From: JBGTSJ01 sp041940305
GTDB lineage: Bacteria > Planctomycetota > Planctomycetia > Planctomycetales > Planctomycetaceae
Direction: 5' to 3'
Assembly (NCBI GenBank): GCA_041940305.1
Contig: JBGTSJ010000002.1
Coordinates: forward strand, 248,001 to 312,000
DNA length: 64,000 nucleotides
The position numbers and the translations under genes were made by a program. This document shows positions 24,458 through 34,578 of this stretch, piece after piece (the stretch's first letter is position 1; each line of letters begins with the position of its first letter). Below the pieces are notes generated by a model that was not told the DNA's origin, did no database searches, and saw only the letters and a list, made by a program, of their open reading frames with translations.

Positions 24458-25777
24458 TCAGCGGCGTTTCAGGATAGAGAGTCCGTTGTCGCGCGGATCG
24501 TGGGACAGCAATTCCCAGTCGGGGGAGCCGCGCAGGAACGCGGCCACGGCCGGCCAGATGCCGGGCCCCCGGTCCTCTCCGACTGTGCCAAACGTCTCCG
24601 TGTCATGGAGAATAATGTAGCGCGACACCCTGCGGGCAAAACCGAGTTCGAACGCGACCTGCTCCTGTGTGTGCACAGAGTCCAGAAACAGCAGGTCGGT
24701 TGGTTCAATCTCCTGCAGCCGGCGGATGTCCTGCAGCAGGAAGCGGAATGTCACTCCGGCATGCCTGGCGGCCGCCTCCAGCGCGGCGACCTCCGGTTGT
24801 CGAAAGACGTCGTATCCGATGAGCCGCTCGGGGGCCGCGCAGAGGAATGCCGCGGTCGAATTGCCGGTGCGGACGCCAAACTCCGTGATGTGCTCGACGG
24901 TCGAGCCGTACTTGTGCAGGACCGGGAGATGCGAATGGATGTCGGAGGGCTGACTGCAGGCGCGTCTGTAAAGCTCGTCTGCCGTCGGACCGGGTTCTGA
25001 GGGCCGCAGACGCGGGCGGTCCCTGTCCCAGTCGCTGGTGGTCGGTGTCTGCCGCGGCGCCGGCCACCAGCGGACGTCTCTCCCACGAAGATCAAACGGG
25101 CGTTCGTACGTTTCGTATTCCGCATCGCCGCCCCACTTTCGCACGTAGTAGGCGAGATTCAAAACTGCATGCGTCTGCGCATTGGCGTTCAGGTAGTCTG
25201 CGTCTGAGCGGATCGTCGCGGAGCCGGCGTGAAGGCAGCCGGCTCCCTCGACATTGGCGCGACGCACGTTCGAGCAGGCGCAGCGTCGCGAATAGTCCTG
25301 ATCCTCCTTATAGGCCGGGTGGAAGTTCTCGTCGAACCAGCCGACGCGCGTCACCACTTCCCGTGAGATGGCAAAGCAGTTCCAGGCGCACACATGCCAG
25401 ATTCCGACGTCTCCTGAACCGATGGCGGCGGCGGCGGAGTGCAGAGCACCGCTGGCGAAGACCACGTCGTTCGACGCAATGACGGCCCATCCATGGCCCG
25501 CCTCAAATGCCGTCTGCAACAGCAGGTTCCACGATGCGGCCACGCCCAGGTTGCGGGACTGATCGATGACGGTGACGCGCGGGTCGCTCCGGGCGAGATC
25601 GGCCAGTTCGCGATTGAATGTTCCATCAACGTTGTTGTTGTTCACAATCACGATGTCCGCAGGGACGTCGATGGACTCGACGCACCTTCGCAGCAGGTCG
25701 CAGCGGTTCAGCACGGGAATGCCGATAAACATCCGCCCGGATCGCCACACCGGGCCGACAAGACCCAGCTTGCTCAT
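24458..25777 (-). CDS. GT2 glycosyltransferase fused to a class I methyltransferase-like domain
   Basis: A 439-residue two-domain protein. Residues 15-215 are GT-A family 2-like: FIGIPVLNRCDLLRR, IVIVNNNNVDGT, NLGVAASWN, SNDVVF at 102-107 (the acidic DxD-like site) and VGWFDENFHPAYKEDQDY. Residues 285-439 look like a SAM-dependent methyltransferase: EFGVRTGNSTAAF (glycine-rich motif I), YDVFRQ, LLFLDSVHT (Asp366) and ILHDTETFG. Such sugar-transfer plus methylation fusions would build O-methylated glycans. The start ATG overlaps the stop of the upstream mannosyltransferase-like gene (25774-25777), so both are translated together. Confidence 0.8.
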   Translation of the reverse strand: MSKLGLVGPVWRSGRMFIGIPVLNRCDLLRRCVESIDVPADIVIVNNNNVDGTFNRELADLARSDPRVTVIDQSRNLGVAASWNLLLQTAFEAGHGWAVIASNDVVFASGALHSAAAAIGSGDVGIWHVCAWNCFAISREVVTRVGWFDENFHPAYKEDQDYSRRCACSNVRRANVEGAGCLHAGSATIRSDADYLNANAQTHAVLNLAYYVRKWGGDAEYETYERPFDLRGRDVRWWPAPRQTPTTSDWDRDRPRLRPSEPGPTADELYRRACSQPSDIHSHLPVLHKYGSTVEHITEFGVRTGNSTAAFLCAAPERLIGYDVFRQPEVAALEAAARHAGVTFRFLLQDIRRLQEIEPTDLLFLDSVHTQEQVAFELGFARRVSRYIILHDTETFGTVGEDRGPGIWPAVAAFLRGSPDWELLSHDPRDNGLSILKRR

Positions 25778-27108
25778 TGCGCATCTCCGAGCATCCCGCG
25801 CAGATCCTGCAGTGCGGCCCGGCAGAAACCCTCCAGTTGAAACCGGGACTCGACGTCTTCGGCCAGCTGACCGGGAGTGGAATCAAAGGCCACGCTCTCC
25901 AGAGTGAACTTGGCCGTGCAGCGATGTTGAAACAGTACGTCGCCATGCTGATCGTAATGGAGGATGCCATGCGGCGTCCCCGTGCTGCTCGGCCACATCC
26001 GGGAGTATTCCCGCCCCATCCGTCGCCAGGCGACGGGATACGTGTCCTTGTCTCCCCAGAGCCATTGATAGGTGAAGTCCGCCTGAGAGTTGTAATGAGC
26101 GGCCAGATTCAGCTCCCGCCAGCAGCGTTCCCGATTGATGAGCAACTGGCCGGACTCCGTCGGGCGGTCGGTGAAGGGCTGCACGCCGAAAGGACGGACC
26201 GATTCGGAGGTGAGCAGGATCAGCGAGCTATCGATATCCGGCCAGAAAACGGCGCCGGATCTTCGGTATTCCGGCCAGTCAAAGATACCTGAGGGGTCGC
26301 GCACCGGATAGCAGTCGGCATCCAGCAGCAACACCTCCCGGAACGCGCAATGCAGCAGCGCGTATGGCTTGAGCTGCCACCCCTTCCACCAGTGCCCGTC
26401 CATAAAGCGGAATGGATGCCGTTCCCGCTGGGCGTCCGCGTCGATGCAGTCGATGTCCAGTTCCGACATCAGCCGCCGTTGTGTCTCGGTGAGTTCGCCT
26501 GCCAGATGCCAGAGCTGAATCGGGAGCGATGTGCCGACATGCCGCAGCACGCGCACGGTCACATAGGCGGATGCGAAGTATCGGCCGCCGCCGACGACGA
26601 TGATTCCCCGCTCCGCCTGCGCGGACGGGAACTCCGGAGCGGAGTTGTGCGCCCCGGCGGCGAGTTGCCGCTCGGCTTCAATGACATTGGACCAGCGCCA
26701 CCAGCCCTCCGCCTGCTCGCGAGGGGGTGCCCGGCGTATCCGCACAACATCCGCAATCGCCATCTGCGGCGAGAGCACCGGGAACTGATACTCCGAGCAG
26801 CGGCCGCATTCGGAACGGGTGGTGGTCGAGTGTTGCGGATGGCGGCATGGCAGCCGGGCTCCGGGTTCGGCCACGTCCTCATGATTCTTCTGGGAAGCGG
26901 CGTCAAGATACAAACAGTCGGTCAGCCGCGGCTGGGGAGCATGTGGATCCATCTCGCCGCCCGCATCCGCGTGATCACGGCAGAAGCAGTCGTTGCAGAG
27001 CGCCGAATCGACCTGTTTAAGCCCGACAAGTTTGGGCGAGCGGCAGGCCCGCAGGTCCGGCCCCAGCGTGTCCCCCGCGTGACGGCACTCGGGAAATGCG
27101 ACAGTCAT
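25774..27108 (-). CDS. Mannosyltransferase-like GT-A enzyme with Cys-rich N-terminus
   Basis: A 444-residue protein. Residues 150-430 resemble the putative alpha-mannosyltransferase family (MNN1/Mannosyl_trans3 type): IIVVGGGRYFASAY, LPIQLWHLAGEL, a Trp-Lys-x-Trp-Gln-x-Lys-Pro segment, LLLDADCYPVRDP with the DxD metal site, and SGAVFWPDI. The first 50 residues hold five cysteines and two histidines (Cys8, His10, Cys22, Cys38, Cys41, Cys43, His45), probably a metal-binding knuckle, an arrangement seen by analogy in other planctomycete glycosyltransferases. The ATG at 27106-27108 follows the upstream stop by 5 bp. It is coupled to the GT2-methyltransferase gene by a 4-bp overlap. Confidence 0.72.
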   Translation of the reverse strand: MTVAFPECRHAGDTLGPDLRACRSPKLVGLKQVDSALCNDCFCRDHADAGGEMDPHAPQPRLTDCLYLDAASQKNHEDVAEPGARLPCRHPQHSTTTRSECGRCSEYQFPVLSPQMAIADVVRIRRAPPREQAEGWWRWSNVIEAERQLAAGAHNSAPEFPSAQAERGIIVVGGGRYFASAYVTVRVLRHVGTSLPIQLWHLAGELTETQRRLMSELDIDCIDADAQRERHPFRFMDGHWWKGWQLKPYALLHCAFREVLLLDADCYPVRDPSGIFDWPEYRRSGAVFWPDIDSSLILLTSESVRPFGVQPFTDRPTESGQLLINRERCWRELNLAAHYNSQADFTYQWLWGDKDTYPVAWRRMGREYSRMWPSSTGTPHGILHYDQHGDVLFQHRCTAKFTLESVAFDSTPGQLAEDVESRFQLEGFCRAALQDLRGMLGDAQ

Positions 27109-27113
27109 GCGGT

Positions 27114-27944
27114 TCAGGCGGGTGTGACCGTCAGTGCTGCCGGCAGAGTGACCGCCCCTTCGATTCCCGTATGCGTGGCATTCCGGAAGATGTTCTCGGC
27201 AAGCGGTCGCCAGTCGTCGGCGGCTATGGCATACGTGACGACCACGTCTCCCAGTTCGAAGCGCAGCTCCCACGGAAACCCGTGCAGTCCGGCCGTGGAA
27301 AGCTGAACAAGAGGAGACGTCCTGCCGTTGCCGCCGTTGTCCCACTGAACCTGCAGGCAGGCGCTCGCGCGATGTGTGAGGCTCCACGCTCGATTGAAGA
27401 CGCTGAGGGGGTTGCCGATGAATCCAGGGACTGCCACGGTGAACTGATGCGGCGCCGTGGTCGTGACTTTCGGTGAGGCGGCCTGCTGATTGCGGAGAGC
27501 CACCACATCCGGGCTGCCGCTCCCGCTGCCGCCGTGACAGTTGAATTCCCCTCTTCCTTCCTTCTCATCTCCGTCGTGGTAGACAGCGATCACGACCACC
27601 GTCACCAGTCCTGTCGGGGGAAGGTCGTCCGACGGCACGTTCCGCAGTGTGAACTTCTTCGGCAGGCCGGGGCTGACGTCGAAGTCAGGAATATCCGCCT
27701 CGCTCCCGGTTGTAGGACCGTCATCGTCGTAAATGTAGGCCTTGAACCCGACAGGCGTCTCAGACGTCAGCAGCGGGATGTGCCCCCGCACCTCCCGTGT
27801 GGCGCAGTTCAGTCCGTCGATCGCGGGGTTGCCGTGTTCCCCAGTGAACAACAGCCTCTTCACCAGCAGGAACAGGCCTGCCAGCAGGGCGAGGCCGATC
27901 AGTACGAACAGTCCCATTTGCAAAGAGAATTCGATCTGCGCCAT
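27114..27944 (-). CDS. Hypothetical single-span membrane protein
   Basis: A 276-residue protein with one N-terminal transmembrane segment (about residues 10-29, LFVLIGLALLAGLFLLV) followed by basic residues and a soluble domain of about 240 residues. The soluble part is beta-rich by composition, contains DDDGPTTG and a Gly/Ser run (GGSGSGS), and ends in ALTVTPA. I do not recognise a family. It lies 30 bp downstream of the membrane kinase gene and 5 bp upstream of the mannosyltransferase-like gene, so an anchoring or sensing role in that unit is plausible but unproven. Confidence 0.6.
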   Translation of the reverse strand: MAQIEFSLQMGLFVLIGLALLAGLFLLVKRLLFTGEHGNPAIDGLNCATREVRGHIPLLTSETPVGFKAYIYDDDGPTTGSEADIPDFDVSPGLPKKFTLRNVPSDDLPPTGLVTVVVIAVYHDGDEKEGRGEFNCHGGSGSGSPDVVALRNQQAASPKVTTTAPHQFTVAVPGFIGNPLSVFNRAWSLTHRASACLQVQWDNGGNGRTSPLVQLSTAGLHGFPWELRFELGDVVVTYAIAADDWRPLAENIFRNATHTGIEGAVTLPAALTVTPA

Positions 27945-27973
27945 GGGGTGGCCCTTGGGAACAGAGTGGCCGA

Positions 27974-29917
27974 TCAGGGAGGAGACGTCTTCAGAAACGT
28001 AAGCAATTCACCGTTCCAGCGGATCTCGGAGAACGTCGCGCTGGAGCCATAGACGAAGACGCCGACCTCTCCTGAAGCGCCGGAATTCGCCAGCTTCAGA
28101 TTGGACCGGGCGTCAGCCAGCTCCGGCAGTTCAACGCCGTCCCACGTCACTTGCTCCAGCACTCCCTCCCGAAAGCGCAACCCCAACTGATGCGCGCCGG
28201 CGATCGGCTCGGGAATGTTCGCGCGGGACAACTCCGCGAGGCCCAACGACTCTCCGGAATCGGCGTCGATCGGCACGGCGAAGCGGCCGATGAAGCAGTT
28301 GTCGTAATAGTCCCGTCCGATCATCAATGTCTGAAACTCCTCCCGCTCCACGTTCGGTCCCGGCTTCTCGAACCCCCAGAAAATGCCGATGCTCCCCAAC
28401 CAGGGATTCTGGCTGATGCCGGCGGTGATCTCCGCGTCACCCTGAGCATAGTCCTCGATGGCCAGGAGACCGTAATTACGACAACTCACCTGGATCGAGC
28501 GTCCCTGATCATCCGGAATCCAGCGATCGGACCCTTTGTTCACGGCCGGCCACAGCAAAGGTTCAGGAACCCGGACGTTCGCGGGTAGCTGGAACGGATC
28601 CTGAGCGGAGTCGGACGCATCGCGACGATTCAAGGCCAACACGGCCAGCGCGGCCAGCACGCCGCAGAGCACAACTGCTGCGGCGATTCGTCCCGGGGAT
28701 CTGGGGGGGGCAGTCTGCTCGGTGGGAATCGCGCGCAGCGCCTGGGCAAGGTCGGACGCTGTGCGAAACCTGTCTTCGACGTTCTTCGACAGGCATTTCA
28801 GACAGGCGTCTTCCAGTGCAGGAGGAATTTTGTCATTGATGGTGCGCAAGGGCCGAGGAGCCCGGTGGAGGATCTGATCCTGCCATTGCGCGCGCGAGTT
28901 GGCCACGAAGGGCATCCGCCCGGTCAGCAGGCGGTAGAGCACCACCCCCAGACTGTAGATATCCGCCCGCGCATCGGCCCGATGGCTCTCGCCACGAAAC
29001 TGCTCCGGCGACATATACGCCAGGGTGCCCACGGCGGCGGCCGGTTCGCTCAACTGGTCCTCTTCAGTGATGGCAAGGCCGAAATCAGCAACCTGCGGCC
29101 GGCCGGTCTGATCCAACAGGATGTTTGACGGCTTGACGTCCCGATGGACGATGCCCTGGAGGTGCGCGTGATGCAGCCCGTCCGCAACCTGAGCCACCAG
29201 CTCGATTGCTTGCGCTGAAGACCAGGGACCGGAAACGCGATTCAGCTTCTGGGAGAGCGTCTCCCCATCAACGAGTTCAGAAACGATGTAGACCCTTCCG
29301 TCTTCGGCTCCGACGTCGTGCACTCCGACAATGGCAGGATGGCGCAGTTGCGCCAGTCGCTGTCCTTCAACGAGAAACGCCTGGACCACAGAGTCCGGGA
29401 AGTGGCAATCGGAGCGCAACGTCTTGATCGCGACCGTCCGCTTGAGGCCGGGATCCTGTGCCCTCCAGACTTCTCCGAAGGCGCCGCGGCCGAGTTGCTC
29501 GACGAGCTGATAGCGGCCGAGCGTCGCTCCGGCACTGAGCGGAGTCTTCTGCGGCGGAAGAGCGGTGGACTTTGTGCCGAGCGTTTGCGCCACGGTCGAG
29601 CCCAAAGAGGGATCGGCCGAGTCCAGTCCGTGAGACAGGCGCTCCCTCAGCAGGTCCGCGTATTGAGGAAATCGGCTGACGTATTGCGCGAGCGACGGAT
29701 GCTCGCCGGCCCTGCGGCGCCCTTCGAGGTCGAGAACCACAAGCTCGACCAGCAGTGAACTGCGCTCGTCCACGGAGACTCGAGAGAGATACTGCTCAAT
29801 CGAGGGAGACTCGCCGGACTCCTGGGCGGCGCGGAACTCATGGCAGACAATCGCCACGCTCCCCTGACGATCGGAGCCTCGACTATCGATGGATCCCGCC
29901 ATCGCCGAATTCCCCAT
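27974..29917 (-). CDS. Membrane Ser/Thr protein kinase with extracytoplasmic sensor-like domain
   Basis: A 647-residue kinase. Residues 25-95 form the acidic/helical N-terminal region common in planctomycete kinases (ESPSIEQYLSR, HPSLAQYVSRFPQY). The PknB-type kinase domain spans about 136-395: GRGAFGEV, Lys165 (VAIK), HRDVKPSN at 258-265, DFG at 278-280, SPE at 303-305. A transmembrane segment at about 411-431 (IAAAVVLCGVLAALAVLAL) leads to an exported domain of about 210 residues with jelly-roll-like features (LGSIGIFWGFEKPG, GLRFREGVLEQV) like those of the 3-keto-disaccharide hydrolase/LamG-type sensors. The start is uncertain: ATGs at 29917 and 29902 both fit. It heads a compact minus-strand unit with glycosyltransferases. 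Confidence 0.88.
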   Translation of the reverse strand: MGNSAMAGSIDSRGSDRQGSVAIVCHEFRAAQESGESPSIEQYLSRVSVDERSSLLVELVVLDLEGRRRAGEHPSLAQYVSRFPQYADLLRERLSHGLDSADPSLGSTVAQTLGTKSTALPPQKTPLSAGATLGRYQLVEQLGRGAFGEVWRAQDPGLKRTVAIKTLRSDCHFPDSVVQAFLVEGQRLAQLRHPAIVGVHDVGAEDGRVYIVSELVDGETLSQKLNRVSGPWSSAQAIELVAQVADGLHHAHLQGIVHRDVKPSNILLDQTGRPQVADFGLAITEEDQLSEPAAAVGTLAYMSPEQFRGESHRADARADIYSLGVVLYRLLTGRMPFVANSRAQWQDQILHRAPRPLRTINDKIPPALEDACLKCLSKNVEDRFRTASDLAQALRAIPTEQTAPPRSPGRIAAAVVLCGVLAALAVLALNRRDASDSAQDPFQLPANVRVPEPLLWPAVNKGSDRWIPDDQGRSIQVSCRNYGLLAIEDYAQGDAEITAGISQNPWLGSIGIFWGFEKPGPNVEREEFQTLMIGRDYYDNCFIGRFAVPIDADSGESLGLAELSRANIPEPIAGAHQLGLRFREGVLEQVTWDGVELPELADARSNLKLANSGASGEVGVFVYGSSATFSEIRWNGELLTFLKTSPP

Positions 29918-30124
29918 ATCGGACGATCGGCCGGCCGGAGTGCACAGCCCCGGCGCACCAGGGAAAAGGCCAGCGGCCTGAACGGCCGACACGGACGCCG
30001 ATTCCCGCTCTTAAGCATACGGGTTGACAGAGAGGTCAGCAATCCTCGCAGGAGCATGCTGCGACATCATCCACTGGTCTTCGCGAATGGGCCAACCGGA
30101 CGGCCGTCCGGACTTCTGGCATCA

Positions 30125-31243
<1,119 letters not shown>

Positions 31244-31422
31244 CTTGATCTCGGCGAACGGGTTCGGGTTTGAATCAAGGCGTCCTCAAATGGAGCGACA
31301 CTCTCGCCGAGCATTCACCGCCCCCTGATACCGGGTACACTGAGTCTCTCTCCTGCTCCCGCGACGCTTGCAACGACAGTGGCGTCGTCACCCGCAGGCG
31401 ATTCGAGCATCGAGGCCTCCCA

Positions 31423-34400
31423 ATGCCCTGTGGAATGTGCCGTTGGCTCCTCTCCGTGTGGCTCATCTCGAGCATCGCAACGCTGCACGCCGCCGAACCA
31501 CTTTCGTACAACCGGGACGTGCGGCCGATCCTCTCGGATGCCTGCTTCCGCTGCCACGGGCCTGATGCCGCACAGCGCCAGTCCAGCCTGCGTCTCGACT
31601 TGCGGGAGGCGGCGATCCAGGGAGGCGACTCGGGCGAGCCCGCGCTCATCGCCGGGGACGCCGCGGCCAGTGAACTCATCCGCCGCATCACGTCCACCGA
31701 TTCGGCTGAGCGGATGCCGCCGGCCGAATCCGGCAAAGAACTGACCGCACAGCAGATCGAGATTCTGCAGCAGTGGGTGAATGCAGGCGCGACCTACGAG
31801 GGACACTGGGCGTTTCAGCCTGTGAAGCGGCCGGAGCTCCCGGAACCTTCTGATGATCAGGCGGAATCCAATCCCATCGACGGCTTCGTCCTGTCGCGAC
31901 TGGATCAGGCCGGGCTCACGCTGTCCGACGAGGCGGACCGCGCCACACTCATCCGCCGCGTCTCGCTCGATCTGACCGGCCTGCCGCCCACGCCCGAGGA
32001 GGTTGCCGCGTTCCTGGCAGATGAGTCACCGGACGCGTATGAGCGGGTGGTGGATCGCCTGTTGTCATCGCCGCACTACGGCGAACGCATGGCGCTCGAA
32101 TGGCTCGACTTCGCGCGCTACGCCGACAGCAACGGATTCCAGGTCGACAGCAGCCGGTTCATGTGGCCCTGGCGGGACTGGGTCATCGCGGCGTTCAACG
32201 ACAACATGCCGTTCGATCAGTTCACGATCGAACAGATCGCCGGCGATCTCCTGCCCGATGCGACGCGGTCGCAGCGCGTCGCGACCGGATTCAATCGGAA
32301 CCACAAGCTCAACGGCGAAGGGGGCATCATCGCTGAAGAGTGGCGGGTGGAGACCGTCATCGACCGCGTCGAGACGACCGGCCTGACGTGGCTGGCCCTG
32401 ACCGTCGGCTGCGCCCGCTGCCACGACCACAAGTACGACCCGGTCTCGCAGCGCGAGTTTTACGAGCTGTTCGCCTTCTTCAATAATGTGACGGAGAGCG
32501 GCATCCTGCAGGGAGAAACCCGAAACACCGAGCCGGTTCTGGCAGTGCCCTCAGTGGAACACGAAGCGGAGATCGCCCGGCTGGAGTCCGAGATCACCGC
32601 CACCGAACAGCAGGTCGCCGCGCTCGCCGCTGACGTGCCGAACCTGATCGGCGCATGGGAGTCTGCGTTTCGCGCAGAGTTGGATCAGTCCGGCCAGGCA
32701 TGGGAGAAGCTGGATTTGACGTCGGTTACGTCCCGCGGTGGTGCGACGTTCACACGCCAGGAGGACGGCACATGGCTGGCCGGCGGCGACAATCCTCCCA
32801 ACGACTCATACGAGGCGGTCACTCCTCTCCCCGCCGGCTCCATTAGCGGGCTGCTCTTAGAATGCCTGCCGGACGCGCGGCTCCCCAATGCCAGCCTGGG
32901 GCGGCATCCCAATGGCAACTTCATCCTCAGCCGGTTCGAAGCCGACGTCTCCGCCCCCGAACTCGCGGCTCCCATGCGATTGAACTTCACGCGGCAGGAG
33001 GCGGACTACTCCCAATCAGGCTGGGAGATCGCCTACGTCAACAATAACAACCCCGCCAACGGCTGGGCCATTGACGGACCGACGAGGCGCGAGCCGCGCC
33101 GGGCGATCTTCGTTGCCGATGCGCCGGTCGCCGTTCCTGAGAATGCCACGCTCACTGTCCGGCTGCATCACGACTCCGTCTATCCCGAGGGGAACGTCGG
33201 CCGGTTTGGATTGTCATTCACATCGATGCCCGCCGGCGCCGTGTCGCTCGATGGAGTCGAGCTGCCGGAGGACGTCGCGGCCGCACTGGAGACTGAAGCC
33301 TCCGCCCGCACGGCCGAACAGACTGAAACGCTGACAAAGTTCTTCCGGGCCAACGTCGATAGCCCGTTGAAGCGCGCCGACGACGCTCTCGCCGCCGCGC
33401 GCAAGCAACTGGAGGAGTATCGGGCGACGATCCCGAACGTGATGGTCATGCAGGAGGGCGCGCCGCGCGAGACGTTCGTCCTCATCCGGGGGGAGTACGA
33501 TCATCGCGGGGAGACCGTGACCGCCGCCGTTCCGGCAGTCTTCGAACCGCTCCCGACCGATTCTCCTTCGGATCGCCTCGCACTCGCCCGGTGGATCGTT
33601 GATCCGCAGAATCCCCTCACATCCCGTGTGTGGGTCAATCGCGCCTGGACGCGGCTGTTCGGCGCGGGTCTGGTCCGCACGGTCGAAAACTTCGGGACGC
33701 AGGGAGACTACCCCAGCCATCCCGAACTCCTCGACTGGCTCTCCGCCGAGTTCATGGAGCCGCAGGCACTGCCGCCGGTGAATGGCGTCGCTGCGCAGGC
33801 CTGGGACATGAAGGCCCTGCAGAAGCTGATCGTGATGAGCCGCACTTACCGGCAGGCGTCTCATGTCTCCGCAGAACTGCTGGAGCGCGATCCCGAAAAC
33901 CGGCTGCTGGCACGGGGGCCGCGTTTCCGATTGCAGGGAGAACTGGTTCGTGACCAGGCGCTGGCCGTCAGCGGCCTGTTGGTCCCGACGATTGGCGGAC
34001 CGAGTGTGCGTCCGTACATGCCCGACGGAGTCTGGGATGAAACGAGCCGCTACGGCGACCTGCGCAACTACCAGCACGACACCGGCGACGGTCTCTATCG
34101 CCGCTCGATGTACACCATCTGGAAACGGACCGCCGCTCCGCCGACGATGCTTCTGTTCGACGCTCCGAACCGTGAGGTCTGCACGGTGCAGCGCTCGCGG
34201 ACCAACACGCCGCTGCAGGCGCTCTCGCTGCTCAACGAAGTGACATTCGTCGAGGCGGCCCGCAGCCTGGCCCTGCGGATGATGAACGAAGGGGGCGCAA
34301 CCCTGTCCGAGCGGCTGCAGTATGGTTTCGAGGTCGCGCTGGCCCGTGCCCCCACCGATGTGGAACGGTCGGTGCTGAGTGCGGGATTTGAGGACGATTT

Positions 34401-34554
34401 ATCGCGCTATCGCAGCGACGCGGCGGCAGTCGCCGCCCTGCTGGAGTTCGGCGAAGCCGGCGTGCCGGACGGCATCGACGCGGCCGAACTCGCCGCCTAC
34501 ACGCTCGCCGCCAACGTGCTGCTCAACCTCGATGAGTTCGTCACTCGAGAGTAA
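31423..34554 (+). CDS. PSCyt1-PSCyt2-PSD1 secreted c-type cytochrome protein
   Basis: A planctomycete-specific exported protein of 1043 residues. After a signal peptide (about 1-24), a heme-c site CFRCH lies at residues 41-45 (PSCyt1), followed by the DUF1549 region (VSLDLTGLPPTPEEVAAFL, YADSNGFQ, LTVGCARCHDHKYDP with a second CxxCH-like site) and the DUF1553 region (WVNRAWTRLFGAGLV, QTRSNTPLQALSLLN-type ending). Between them sits a coiled stretch and a domain of about 200 residues (roughly 385-620) not shared by all family members, possibly carbohydrate-binding. It is followed 24 bp later by a DUF1501 gene, the standard pairing in planctomycetes. The redox or hydrolytic function is unknown. 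Confidence 0.92.
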   Translation: MPCGMCRWLLSVWLISSIATLHAAEPLSYNRDVRPILSDACFRCHGPDAAQRQSSLRLDLREAAIQGGDSGEPALIAGDAAASELIRRITSTDSAERMPPAESGKELTAQQIEILQQWVNAGATYEGHWAFQPVKRPELPEPSDDQAESNPIDGFVLSRLDQAGLTLSDEADRATLIRRVSLDLTGLPPTPEEVAAFLADESPDAYERVVDRLLSSPHYGERMALEWLDFARYADSNGFQVDSSRFMWPWRDWVIAAFNDNMPFDQFTIEQIAGDLLPDATRSQRVATGFNRNHKLNGEGGIIAEEWRVETVIDRVETTGLTWLALTVGCARCHDHKYDPVSQREFYELFAFFNNVTESGILQGETRNTEPVLAVPSVEHEAEIARLESEITATEQQVAALAADVPNLIGAWESAFRAELDQSGQAWEKLDLTSVTSRGGATFTRQEDGTWLAGGDNPPNDSYEAVTPLPAGSISGLLLECLPDARLPNASLGRHPNGNFILSRFEADVSAPELAAPMRLNFTRQEADYSQSGWEIAYVNNNNPANGWAIDGPTRREPRRAIFVADAPVAVPENATLTVRLHHDSVYPEGNVGRFGLSFTSMPAGAVSLDGVELPEDVAAALETEASARTAEQTETLTKFFRANVDSPLKRADDALAAARKQLEEYRATIPNVMVMQEGAPRETFVLIRGEYDHRGETVTAAVPAVFEPLPTDSPSDRLALARWIVDPQNPLTSRVWVNRAWTRLFGAGLVRTVENFGTQGDYPSHPELLDWLSAEFMEPQALPPVNGVAAQAWDMKALQKLIVMSRTYRQASHVSAELLERDPENRLLARGPRFRLQGELVRDQALAVSGLLVPTIGGPSVRPYMPDGVWDETSRYGDLRNYQHDTGDGLYRRSMYTIWKRTAAPPTMLLFDAPNREVCTVQRSRTNTPLQALSLLNEVTFVEAARSLALRMMNEGGATLSERLQYGFEVALARAPTDVERSVLSAGFEDDLSRYRSDAAAVAALLEFGEAGVPDGIDAAELAAYTLAANVLLNLDEFVTRE

Positions 34555-34578
34555 GACAATCAACAGTTGAGAAACCGC

